From positions 1 to 40,654 of the forward strand of contig JADFMT010000003.1 in NCBI GenBank assembly GCA_022563755.1: a DNA stretch of 40,654 bases, read 5' to 3'. The notes under the pieces are model-generated. The model saw only the letters and a list, made by a program, of their open reading frames with translations, did no database searches and was not told where the DNA came from. Origin of the DNA: Patescibacteria group bacterium (GTDB lineage Bacteria; Patescibacteriota; Minisyncoccia; HO2-45-28). The stretch's first letter is position 1, and every line of letters starts with the position of its first letter. Below are positions 15,164 through 21,411 of the stretch, in pieces. The position numbers were made by a program, and so were the translations under genes.

Positions 15164-15443
15164 GGGAGAATCCGCTTCCCTGCCTGCCGGCAGACAGGGC
15201 TAGAACTCGTCGTCCCTCGACTTCGCTCGGGACTCCCTAGAAACCGAGGGGGTTTCTAGCGCTCGTCCGCCAGCTGGCGGACTCACTGTTTTCCGCCACG
15301 GGGAAAACTACAGTTTTCCCCGGAGACGGGGCTTTTCGCTTTACGAAAGAGCCTCGCGTCTGGCACCCCCTTTCGCGAGTTCGATTCTCTAACTCATCAA
15401 ATCAAAACAAAAAGAACGACATAAAGCCGTTCTTTTTGTTTTG
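15164..15443 (-). repeat. tRNA-linked structured repeat, copy 2 (no tRNA attached)
   Basis: On the minus strand it begins with a hairpin (15443-15428 with 15418-15403, sequence type CAAAACAAAAAGAACG) nearly identical to that of copy 1, then AGAGAATCGAACTCGCG, the GAAAGGGGGTGCCAGACG core, the GGGGAAAACTGTAGTTTTC palindrome, a GTCCGCCAGCTGGCGGAC module, the CTAGAAACC stem, a CTGCCTGCCGGCAG module and ends GCGGATTCTCCC. End inverted repeats are GAGAATC/GATTCTC. No intact tRNA adjoins it. With flanking motifs it accounts for most of the gene-free 15054-15619; the remainder holds only an AT-rich stretch with a small hairpin near 15131 and the promoter at 15560. Confidence 0.8.
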
Positions 15444-15476
15444 TGCACTTTAGGGGAATAGGTTAGAACCTCTCTT
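15444..15476 (+). repeat. Dispersed motif copy 2
   Basis: TGCACTTTAGGGGAATAGG followed by TTAGAACCTCTCTT. Shares 20 of about 22 leading bases with copy 3 at 16641. AGGTT-AG-AACCT forms a small stem. Confidence 0.6.
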
Positions 15477-15559
15477 AAGGCATTAACTGATTATTCTACA
15501 TTTGAAATGGTAACATTTTTAGTAGCGTTATTCCCATAGCACCTCGACCCGATATTAAA

Positions 15560-15588
15560 TTGACACTCTCTACCACTTTTTGCATTAT
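15560..15588 (+). promoter_or_regulatory. Possible promoter of the GH130 gene
   Basis: Consensus TTGACA (15560-15565), 17-base spacer, CATTAT (15583-15588). A second TATAAT-like box lies closer to the start, near 15598. Confidence 0.45.
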
Positions 15589-15619
15589 AAACTAAGTATA
15601 TAATTTAACTAATAATGCT

Positions 15620-16597
15620 TTGAAAAAGTATACTTTAAAAAGAGAAATACAAATCCAGAGATTTAAGAATAATCCTTTATTGGAGCCAGATCAATCTCAT
15701 GCCTGGATGAGTAAGAATGTATTTAACTGCGGGGTTATTATTGACGATGACGGCTTCTATAAAATGCTCTTTCGTGGTTCTTGGACTGAAGATCAGTCAA
15801 TGTCTGATTTGGGACTTGCAATCAGCGTTAACGGAAAAAAATGGTATGTTCTGGATAAACCAGTTCTAAAGTGTGGATTTAATAAGTTTTGCACATATGG
15901 CATTGACGACCCAAGAATTGTGAAATGGATTGACGGTTGGAAATATATTTTTGCAGCAATTCGCCCGTATAAGAAGGAATATAGAACAGTAGGTATTTTT
16001 AGAACAAAAAATTTCTTAGAATATGAGTGGGTTGGAATGCCATTCAACTTCGAAGATGTAGATGCTTCTATTTTCCCTGAACCAATTAACGGTTGGGCAT
16101 ATTTACTTCATAGAAAAGCTCCGCATATATGGATTTCTCGAACGAAAGATATGAGTTTAGAAAGTGGCTGGCAGGATATCCAAATTTTGATCAATAAAGA
16201 CCAATTTTATCGGCATCCTGAACATGGTGTTCTGCCTGACAAAATAGGTATTGCCGGACCACCAATAAGAACTCCCAAAGGTTGGCTGTTAATTACACAC
16301 GCGGTTCATCGATGGGACAAGAAGATAACAAGGTACTCTTTTCTTCTCAACCGGTCATACTCACTTAGCTTTGTAGTACTTGATTTAGAGAATCCTACAA
16401 AGGTTCTCTACGTCCACCCAAAACCCATATTATGGCCGGAGGAAAGACATGAAATTGTGGGCCTTATTCCAAATGTGGTCTTTAGCTGCGCCACTGTTGA
16501 TACCGGAGGCGATTCACTCTATATCTACTGGGGTGGAGCCGACACGGTAATTTGTGGTGGTAAACTTATGAAAAAAGATCTACCAATGTGCTATTAA
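15620..16597 (+). CDS. Glycoside hydrolase family 130 (beta-mannoside phosphorylase-like)
   Basis: A 325-residue five-bladed beta-propeller enzyme. GH130 members phosphorolyse beta-mannosides to mannose 1-phosphate. The early FKNNPLLEPDQSHAWMSKNVFNCG block, LAISVNGKKW, and YGIDDPRIVKWIDGWKYIF with the general-acid Asp of the D-D-P-R motif are typical, followed by VDASIFPEPINGWAYLLHRK and GPPIRTPKGWLLITH. No signal peptide, so the enzyme is cytoplasmic. The start is TTG 15620 (the nearby ATG 15615 runs into a stop); the ribosome site is weak. It has its own terminator and lies next to a sugar-dehydrogenase-like gene. The sequence is AT-rich, consistent with acquisition. Confidence 0.88.
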   Translation: MKKYTLKREIQIQRFKNNPLLEPDQSHAWMSKNVFNCGVIIDDDGFYKMLFRGSWTEDQSMSDLGLAISVNGKKWYVLDKPVLKCGFNKFCTYGIDDPRIVKWIDGWKYIFAAIRPYKKEYRTVGIFRTKNFLEYEWVGMPFNFEDVDASIFPEPINGWAYLLHRKAPHIWISRTKDMSLESGWQDIQILINKDQFYRHPEHGVLPDKIGIAGPPIRTPKGWLLITHAVHRWDKKITRYSFLLNRSYSLSFVVLDLENPTKVLYVHPKPILWPEERHEIVGLIPNVVFSCATVDTGGDSLYIYWGGADTVICGGKLMKKDLPMCY

Positions 16598-16606
16598 ACC
16601 CTCTCT

Positions 16607-16640
16607 GCCTACTTCTAAATTTAGAAGTAGGCTCTTTTAG
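16607..16640 (+). terminator. Terminator after GH130 gene
   Basis: Perfect 26-base palindrome (GCCTACTTCTAAA with TTTAGAAGTAGGC, 16607-16632) followed by TCTTTTA. Confidence 0.75.
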
Positions 16641-16674
16641 TACACTTTAGGGGAACAGGTTAAAACCTCTTTTA
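16641..16674 (+). repeat. Dispersed motif copy 3
   Basis: TACACTTTAGGGGAACAGG followed by TTAAAACCTCTTTTA. Third copy of the motif seen at 14645 and 15444; together they bracket the unknown gene, repeat copy 2 and GH130. Confidence 0.6.
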
Positions 16675-16744
16675 GAAGCAGAGTTTAAGCCCCCCCCGTT
16701 TTTTCATACTGCTTATAGTACATCCGTAAAAAATTGGCGTGTTT

Positions 16745-18136
16745 TTATGGTGCGTACACATAATACACCCTCCCCTTATAGTCGTCTGTGAAGAAAAACG
16801 AATTTACATCATTTTGTAAAATATCGACTGGCCGCCCGAAGCGCTCTATGTCTCCGGTTGGCTGATCGGAATGTGCGTAAGCGGTGCTAATAAGCCACCC
16901 AGTTTGCGGTCTCTTTTCGGTTAAAAAACCATCCATGAATACCTCTTGTTCTCCATCCTTTGATACCCTAACTATGTGATACCCTGCACCGATCTTCGGC
17001 TCAAAAGAACCATGTAGAGCAACAAGAAATGTATTTTTTAGAACTGAATGTGCATCCTTAGAAAAATATTCAATACCAAGTGGTGCCGCATGTGGCTCAA
17101 ACGCGGAAAATGAACGCGGCACTTGTGCACATGAAAATGATTGTGTCCATTTTCGGGAAGTATCGGGATAAATTTTTCCATTTAATTCGTAACAGAATGG
17201 CCATCCATAATACTCACCTTCGATGAGCTTATACATACCATCGTCCGGCGCTTGAGGTCCAAGATGATCAGCTCCGTTCGCTGTCGCGTATAATTCTCTG
17301 CCTGCCCATGTAAAACCGACTGTATTCCGCAGCCCATCTGCATAGATCCGCTTATTGCCACCATCGGGATTTATGCTATATATCATAGCGCGCATTTCGT
17401 CCTCAGGTTGCTCACACGCATTACAACCACTGCCAACAGAAACATACAACCGATTATCGTAAAATTTGATCGTACGAGTGATATGCCACACAACACTTGA
17501 TTCTCCAGGCACCTGCTTATTGGGAAATGTCGTTATTATCTCCGGATCACCTGATGGCTCTGTGTCTCCTGCGCTATATGGATACCGAACGATATGCGCG
17601 GTAAGCGCAATATATATCCACTCTTGGCCATTTTTATCAGTATAAAATGCGACGCTATTAGGTCCCCGCAATCCAGAAAGATAGGTGCTTTTTGTTTGGA
17701 ATCGCTTATTTATTTCGTCAAAATTTTCTAAAACATAGATTTTTCCCTCGTGGGAAAGATTCATACTAACGAGATCTGGCACAAACATTCTTCCATCTGG
17801 ACTCATAGCCATAAATCGTGCTTTGCCCAAACCTTCTGCCGCAACAGAGATGTTAAAATCCTCAGCAACCTCGAACATGACTTCAGTTCCGTCTTCAAAT
17901 ATGATGATCCGAGGCACAAGATTGATAGTCGGAAGTACATCACTTTTACCGTCACCGACCTTAATCTGTGTGTTATTGAGAATTGCTTCAAAATCTGCTT
18001 GTTTTTCATCACCAATGTTATCAGAGGTAGAATTATCGGCCTTGTCTGAACGAGTCGTATTGTTAAAAAGAAACACTCCGCCCATAATCAGTACCAAGGC
18101 GATGACGATTCCCATAATCAAATTTTTAACATTCAT
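16745..18136 (-). CDS. PQQ-type soluble sugar dehydrogenase-like (sorbosone dehydrogenase family)
   Basis: About 463 residues. An N-terminal helix (NLIMGIVIALVLIMGGVFLF) anchors or exports the protein, then a ~70-residue linker leads into a six-bladed beta-propeller of the glucose/sorbosone dehydrogenase fold: FMAMSPDGRMFVPDL, GLRGPNSVAFY, WHITRTIKFYDNRLYVSVGSGCN, YADGLRNTVGFTW, YYGWPFCYE, FSAFEPHAAPLGIEY, HGSFE and RPVDILQNDVNSFFFTDD. Members oxidise sugars outside the cytoplasm with PQQ, but PQQ use here is inferred and no pqq genes are seen. The track start is GTG 18142; ATG 18136 two codons in is preferred. Ends about 70 bases from motif copy 3. Confidence 0.85.
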   Translation of the reverse strand: MNVKNLIMGIVIALVLIMGGVFLFNNTTRSDKADNSTSDNIGDEKQADFEAILNNTQIKVGDGKSDVLPTINLVPRIIIFEDGTEVMFEVAEDFNISVAAEGLGKARFMAMSPDGRMFVPDLVSMNLSHEGKIYVLENFDEINKRFQTKSTYLSGLRGPNSVAFYTDKNGQEWIYIALTAHIVRYPYSAGDTEPSGDPEIITTFPNKQVPGESSVVWHITRTIKFYDNRLYVSVGSGCNACEQPEDEMRAMIYSINPDGGNKRIYADGLRNTVGFTWAGRELYATANGADHLGPQAPDDGMYKLIEGEYYGWPFCYELNGKIYPDTSRKWTQSFSCAQVPRSFSAFEPHAAPLGIEYFSKDAHSVLKNTFLVALHGSFEPKIGAGYHIVRVSKDGEQEVFMDGFLTEKRPQTGWLISTAYAHSDQPTGDIERFGRPVDILQNDVNSFFFTDDYKGRVYYVYAP

Positions 18137-18295
18137 AGACACTTATTTTTACTATACATTAACAGAACATAATAAAAGGTGTACTCACAGCCGTGTTAGA
18201 ACCCGCAAAAGTTGTGATTTAAGAACGGTCTAAGCGCTACTCAAGCGCCAAAACTTGTATTCTGTGCGGAGCCCCTCACTTCGTTTCGGGACGCT

Positions 18296-18334
18296 ACATT
18301 TTTCAGCCAATCGCTTCGCTCTTGGGAAAAATGT
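18296..18334 (-). terminator. Hairpin at the 3' end of tRNA-Gly
   Basis: ACATTTTTC pairs with GAAAAATGT, with inner CCAA/TTGG, touching the last base of tRNA-Gly. No T run follows on the minus strand, so it may guide 3' processing. The rest of 18143-18295 is gene-free, with only short GC-rich stems. Confidence 0.5.
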
Positions 18335-18404
18335 GCGGGTAGGGAGAATCGAACTCCCGTCATCTGATTGGCAACCAGATGTTTTGCCACTAAACTATAC
18401 CCGC
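18334..18404 (-). tRNA. tRNA-Gly (GCC)
   Basis: On the minus strand: acceptor GCGGGTA with TACCCGC, anticodon loop TTGCCAA (GCC), T-arm GGGAGTTCGATTCTCCC, discriminator A. CCA not encoded. Confidence 0.95.
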
Positions 18405-18443
18405 AAATTTTATTGATTTTATAGTTACAAATTAGCAAATTTC

Positions 18444-19169
18444 TTATCTCGCAGCAACCGAGTCACGACGAAGAAATTCAAGGACGCGTTCTAAATCTTC
18501 TGGCGGATCGGCTTCCAGTCCAAGTTTTGCGCCCGAAAGCGTAATAAACTCCAGCTTCCAGGCATGAAGAAATTGCCTGGCAAGTTCTGCAGGACAATCC
18601 GCCGGCTGGCGGAAGCGCTTACCACTATAAATCCGATCACATACGACAGGATGACCAATGGCAGCAAAGTGCGAGCGAATTTGGTGGGTGCGGCCGGTAA
18701 CCGGTACTGCTTCTACTAATGTATAGTCTTTAAAGCGCTCCAGTACGTGATACTCTGTCACTGCCTCTCGTGTTTTACCTCTAAGTCCTTTCCCAGAAAC
18801 GCGCCGCAGAGGGCTTTTCCGGCTGCGGCCAATCGGAAAATCTATCTTTCCCTTGTCATTTTTCACCCTCCCAATCACAAGCACTAAATAGTTTTTCTTA
18901 ATACGCCTTTTTTGAAACACTTCTTTGAAATAACGAAACGAGTTTTGGTTTCTGGTAATCAGTAAAAGGCCTGAGGTGTCTTTATCCAGCCGATGAACGA
19001 TTCCTGGACGAACTGGATCCTCGCCAACATTTTTTAGTTCGGGATATTTTTCAATCAATTCTTGAATCAAGGATCCGGATTTGTGGTGAGCATCCGGGTG
19101 CACCACAACTCCGGGCGGCTTATTTACCACCACGATATCCTCGTCCTCGTAAATAATGCGCAAGATCAC
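18444..19169 (-). CDS. rluD: 23S rRNA pseudouridine synthase, RluD-like, lacking S4 domain
   Basis: A 241-residue RluA/RluD-family enzyme that converts uridine to pseudouridine, probably in helix 69 of 23S rRNA. It starts directly with the catalytic domain (IIYEDEDIVVVNKPPGVVVH), has the catalytic Asp in PGIVHRLDKDTSGLLL near residue 60, then KNYLVLV, VTGRTHQIRSH and HPVVCDRIY. The N-terminal S4 RNA-binding domain of typical RluD is missing. A palindrome (18598-18613) near the 3' end encodes an unusual insertion (RQPADCPAELARQFLHAWK). It begins one base after the stop of the Pro-rich protein gene, so the two are co-transcribed. RluD versus RluC target is not certain. Confidence 0.9.
   Translation of the reverse strand: MILRIIYEDEDIVVVNKPPGVVVHPDAHHKSGSLIQELIEKYPELKNVGEDPVRPGIVHRLDKDTSGLLLITRNQNSFRYFKEVFQKRRIKKNYLVLVIGRVKNDKGKIDFPIGRSRKSPLRRVSGKGLRGKTREAVTEYHVLERFKDYTLVEAVPVTGRTHQIRSHFAAIGHPVVCDRIYSGKRFRQPADCPAELARQFLHAWKLEFITLSGAKLGLEADPPEDLERVLEFLRRDSVAAR
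18598..18613. repeat. Short palindrome inside rluD
   Basis: TCCGCCGGCTGGCGGA. One base different from the palindrome TCCGCCAGCTGGCGGA found at 19384 (in the next gene) and inside structured-repeat copy 2 (15266-15281). Confidence 0.7.
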
Positions 19170-19170
19170 G

Positions 19171-19830
19171 CTATTTAATATACCTTGATTGATCCTGAGA
19201 TTGAGACGGCATACCCCGAAATCCCGGCAGGGTTGAAGATGGCCCTGATGGTTGTGGTTTTTGAGGCGGAGAGGATGAGAGCGGTTTTGGTTGAGGTGGC
19301 TGTGATGGCTGGGGTGATCGAGGAGGTGGAGTCGGTTGGGATGACTGAGGGCCTTGAGGTAGAGATGGTAAAGACGGCTTTAGTCCGCCAGCTGGCGGAG
19401 TAGGCTGAACCGGCGGGGTAGGTGATTTAGGAGGCTGAAATGGAGATTTCTGAGGTGGAGTCGGTTGTGGAGATGGGGACGGTCGAAACGTTGGTTGGGT
19501 GGATGGAGACGGTCTTGGTTCTGCCGGTTTAGATGGATAGACGGGTCCGATTGTGGGTGCTCGCTCATTAAACTTAACGGTTGGCTCTTTTTCTGTAACT
19601 ATTACCACCTTCTGCTTCTTTCGTTCTTGCAAAAAAACATATACGAAAGTGCCCAATGCCAGTAGTAAAACAACGTATCGCAATATACTAACGAGCGCGC
19701 CAGAGACCACAACCGTGGAATCCTGTGTAACAATCCCGCTATAGACTCCGGTTCCAAAGAAAATCAGAATATTCAACATAATCCATGCCGCCACCCCCAA
19801 AAATAGTGCTTTAATTGTTACTTTGATCAT
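19171..19830 (-). CDS. Proline-rich membrane protein
   Basis: A 219-residue protein. Two transmembrane helices lie near residues 7-28 (ALFLGVAAWIMLNILIFFG) and 40-66 (VVSGALVSILRYVVLLLALG); after VYVFLQERKKQK the rest, about 130 residues, is a low-complexity tail rich in Pro, Ser and Gln (repeats of type PSPSPQPTPP and QPSQPPQP). By charge the tail is cytoplasmic. CPR genomes often encode such small proteins with unknown roles. The ATG follows ACGGGGT and lies at the edge of a long inverted repeat (19831-19972). A TCCGCCAGCTGGCGGA palindrome lies within the tail and encodes TPPAGG. Co-transcribed with rluD. Confidence 0.75.
   Translation of the reverse strand: MIKVTIKALFLGVAAWIMLNILIFFGTGVYSGIVTQDSTVVVSGALVSILRYVVLLLALGTFVYVFLQERKKQKVVIVTEKEPTVKFNERAPTIGPVYPSKPAEPRPSPSTQPTFRPSPSPQPTPPQKSPFQPPKSPTPPVQPTPPAGGLKPSLPSLPQGPQSSQPTPPPRSPQPSQPPQPKPLSSSPPQKPQPSGPSSTLPGFRGMPSQSQDQSRYIK
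19384..19399. repeat. Short palindrome inside the Pro-rich gene
   Basis: TCCGCCAGCTGGCGGA, a perfect 16-bp palindrome identical to one inside structured-repeat copy 2. Confidence 0.75.
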
Positions 19831-19972
19831 ACCCCGTAAAGCAAAATCGAATGTTTCTTGCTAAATTCCAAAATAACCATTCGAATCTGCTGTTATTAAT
19901 ATAAACTTGTAATAATACATAATTATACCTCGCAAGAAACTAAATTTAGCTTTCAATTTTGCCTTACGGGGC
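19831..19972. mobile_element. MITE-like inverted repeat next to a start codon
   Basis: A 142-bp segment with imperfect inverted ends: CCCCGTAAAGCAAAATCGAA (19832 on) and the reverse complement of its right end, CCCCGTAAGGCAAAATTGAA. Inner arms GTTTCTTGC (19853-19861) and GCAAGAAAC (19932-19940) also pair. CATA lies directly outside both ends, like a 4-bp target duplication. The left edge touches the ATG of the Pro-rich gene, so in RNA the hairpin could hide its ribosome site. The rest of the gene-free stretch to 20353 holds short GC-rich palindromes (20036-20053) and structured-repeat copy 3. Confidence 0.55.
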
Positions 19973-20073
19973 ATATATTATAGTATACCACAATGAATGC
20001 GAGTGCGCGCTGCAGGATTTGCCAGCCCAAGGCTGGTCCGCCTCGGGCGGAACACCTAATAATCTTTAAATAG

Positions 20074-20091
20074 GTGGGCGTTGGAGGACTC
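20074..20091 (-). repeat. Exact copy of the tRNA-Val 3' end (attachment-site-like)
   Basis: GTGGGCGTTGGAGGACTC is identical to 20353-20370, the last part of tRNA-Val(GAC). The two copies bound structured-repeat copy 3 as 18-bp direct repeats. Confidence 0.8.
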
Positions 20092-20352
20092 CGTCGCTTC
20101 CTGCCGGCAGGCAGGCGCTTCTAGAACCCGTCGTCCCTCGATTTTACTCGGGACTCCCTAGAAACCCCTCGGTTTCTAGCGCTCGCTTCGCTCGCTGTTT
20201 TCCGCCACGGGGAAAACTACAGTTTTCCCCGAAGACGGGGCTTTTCGCTTTGCGAAAGAGCCTCGCGTCTGGCACCCCCTTTCGTGGGTTCGAGTCCCAA
20301 CAAACACAATACACAAAATAACAAACACCATTAAAAAGATGTTTATTATTTT
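20084..20352 (-). repeat. tRNA-linked structured repeat, copy 3
   Basis: On the minus strand, directly after tRNA-Val: an AT-rich hairpin (CACAAAATAA with TTATTTTGTG), TGGGACTCGAACCCACG, the GAAAGGGGGTGCCAGACG core, the GGGGAAAACTGTAGTTTTC palindrome, a short GCGAGCGAAGCGAGCGC module, the CTAGAAACC/GGTTTCTAG stem, GGGAC/GTCCC stem, a CCTGCCTGCCGGCAGG module and the end GCGACGGAGTCCTCC. The core is nearly identical to copies 1 and 2. The ORF at 20144-20395 that spans it is not considered a gene. Confidence 0.82.
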
Positions 20353-20353
20353 G

Positions 20354-20427
20354 TGGGCGTTGGAGGACTCGAACCTCCGGCCTTCTCGATGTCACCGAGA
20401 CGCTCTAACCGGCTGAGCTAAACGCCC
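20354..20427 (-). tRNA. tRNA-Val (GAC)
   Basis: Minus strand: acceptor GGGCGTT with AACGCCC, anticodon loop GTGACAT (GAC) on stem TCTCG/CGAGA, T-arm GGAGGTTCGAGTCCTCC, discriminator A. Its 3' 18 bases are duplicated at 20074-20091. Confidence 0.92.
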
Positions 20428-20445
20428 ATTTTTATTTTGTTTTTG

Positions 20446-20517
20446 TCTCCCCGGGAGGAATCGAACCCCCATCTAGGGCTTAGAAGGCCCCCATTCTGTC
20501 CGTTGAACTACGGGGAG
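20446..20517 (-). tRNA. tRNA-Arg (TCT)
   Basis: Minus strand: acceptor CTCCCCG with CGGGGAG (C1-G72), anticodon loop CTTCTAA (TCT) on stem GGGGC/GCCCT, T-arm GGGGGTTCGATTCCTCC, discriminator A. Confidence 0.92.
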
Positions 20518-20552
20518 AAAACAATCTCTATAGTACTAAGAAAAATAATGAC

Positions 20553-20882
20553 TTACAACGCTGGATCGAGAGGTACAGTAGAGCGAAGGACTCTATCAAA
20601 TTCTAAGGCGCGTTTATCAATGACATCGATTACCTCGCCTAAAGCCGATTTATTAATAGAGATGCCTTCAGCCCCTAAATCCCCCGGCAAGGCTGGAATG
20701 GTTGTAGCATTAAAAATTATAAAAAGGTAGCCATTTAAAACAATCGTCCCCACGATAAAAGCAGAAGCGAGCATCAAAAACCAGCCCCAATACTTTCTTG
20801 GGTGCGCAGCCACAATTTCGATAATCTCTTTTTGAAACTCATGTGCAAGTTCACGTATCGAAAGTTTTTTTAGGTCAACCAT
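20553..20882 (-). CDS. Small membrane protein of the pilus cluster
   Basis: A 109-residue protein with one transmembrane helix (about residues 33-58, GWFLMLASAFIVGTIVLNGY) after a basic/acidic cytoplasmic helix, and a C-terminal part of about 45 residues outside (INKSALGEVIDVIDKRALEF). No family is recognised with certainty. It follows pilO by 13 bases on the same strand, where classical clusters carry pilP, but there is no lipobox and no resemblance to PilP, so it is called only as a pilus-cluster protein. It is the last gene of the cluster; tRNA-Arg lies 35 bases beyond. Confidence 0.7.
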   Translation of the reverse strand: MVDLKKLSIRELAHEFQKEIIEIVAAHPRKYWGWFLMLASAFIVGTIVLNGYLFIIFNATTIPALPGDLGAEGISINKSALGEVIDVIDKRALEFDRVLRSTVPLDPAL

Positions 20883-20895
20883 AGATATAAGATAC

Positions 20896-21411
20896 TTACA
20901 TATTAAACATAAAACTTAAAAGTCGTACGCGAAACGTGCCTGTCCACCGATTCTGGCTTCGCAAAAACCGCGTCTCCTCAAATGCAATCTGATAATTTAT
21001 GTTCTCCAGTAAATGCAGAAAGGTAAATAAAGAACCAAATCTACCGGTCGCGGTAAATCGAAAAATGGGCCCGCCTTCACGGGGTCCAGAAAGAAGAGAA
21101 ACGGATTCAATCGTAAGTCGGGCCCCACTTAAATCCCCCACGCGTTCCACCTCCTTAATAAATTCAACAACCGAGCGCTCATCTACAAAAGCATTCTCAA
21201 TTTTTTTGCGGTCTTGCTCAATGTCCTGCAGGAGCCGGGTGAGTGCTCGGATATTTTTTTGTTTTAATTCTGCAGCAGCGATGTCCGCGGTTAATAAAAA
21301 GAGCGCTCGCCGGGTTTTTTGTATTTGGGAATAAAAAAACCACCATCCGCCGGCAAGTATCAGGTTGAAAATCAGTATCATTAAGATGACCTTTACAATA
21401 TTACGACGCAT
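20896..21411 (-). CDS. pilO: Type IV pilus alignment protein PilO-like
   Basis: A 171-residue bitopic protein. One N-terminal transmembrane helix (VILMILIFNLILAGGWWFF), a coiled-coil stretch (about residues 30-75, rich in Ala, Glu, Lys and Leu) and a C-terminal ferredoxin-like domain (LTIESVSLLSG, FRFTATGRFGSLFTFLHLLEN, FRVRLLSF). PilO pairs with PilN in the periplasm-side alignment complex that links PilM to the pilus machine. It overlaps pilN by 11 bases, so it is translationally coupled. PilO identity rests on layout and neighbours more than on sequence. Confidence 0.82.
   Translation of the reverse strand: MRRNIVKVILMILIFNLILAGGWWFFYSQIQKTRRALFLLTADIAAAELKQKNIRALTRLLQDIEQDRKKIENAFVDERSVVEFIKEVERVGDLSGARLTIESVSLLSGPREGGPIFRFTATGRFGSLFTFLHLLENINYQIAFEETRFLRSQNRWTGTFRVRLLSFMFNM

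Noticed and set aside
8088-20352. CRISPR array
   Set aside because: Repeats are long, far apart, in both orientations and differ internally; no regular spacers and no cas genes.
20144-20395. ORF of 83 residues on the minus strand across repeat copy 3
   Set aside because: It is a reading of the structured repeat and the tRNA-Val 3' part; the copies are conserved as stems, with indels that break the frame between copies.
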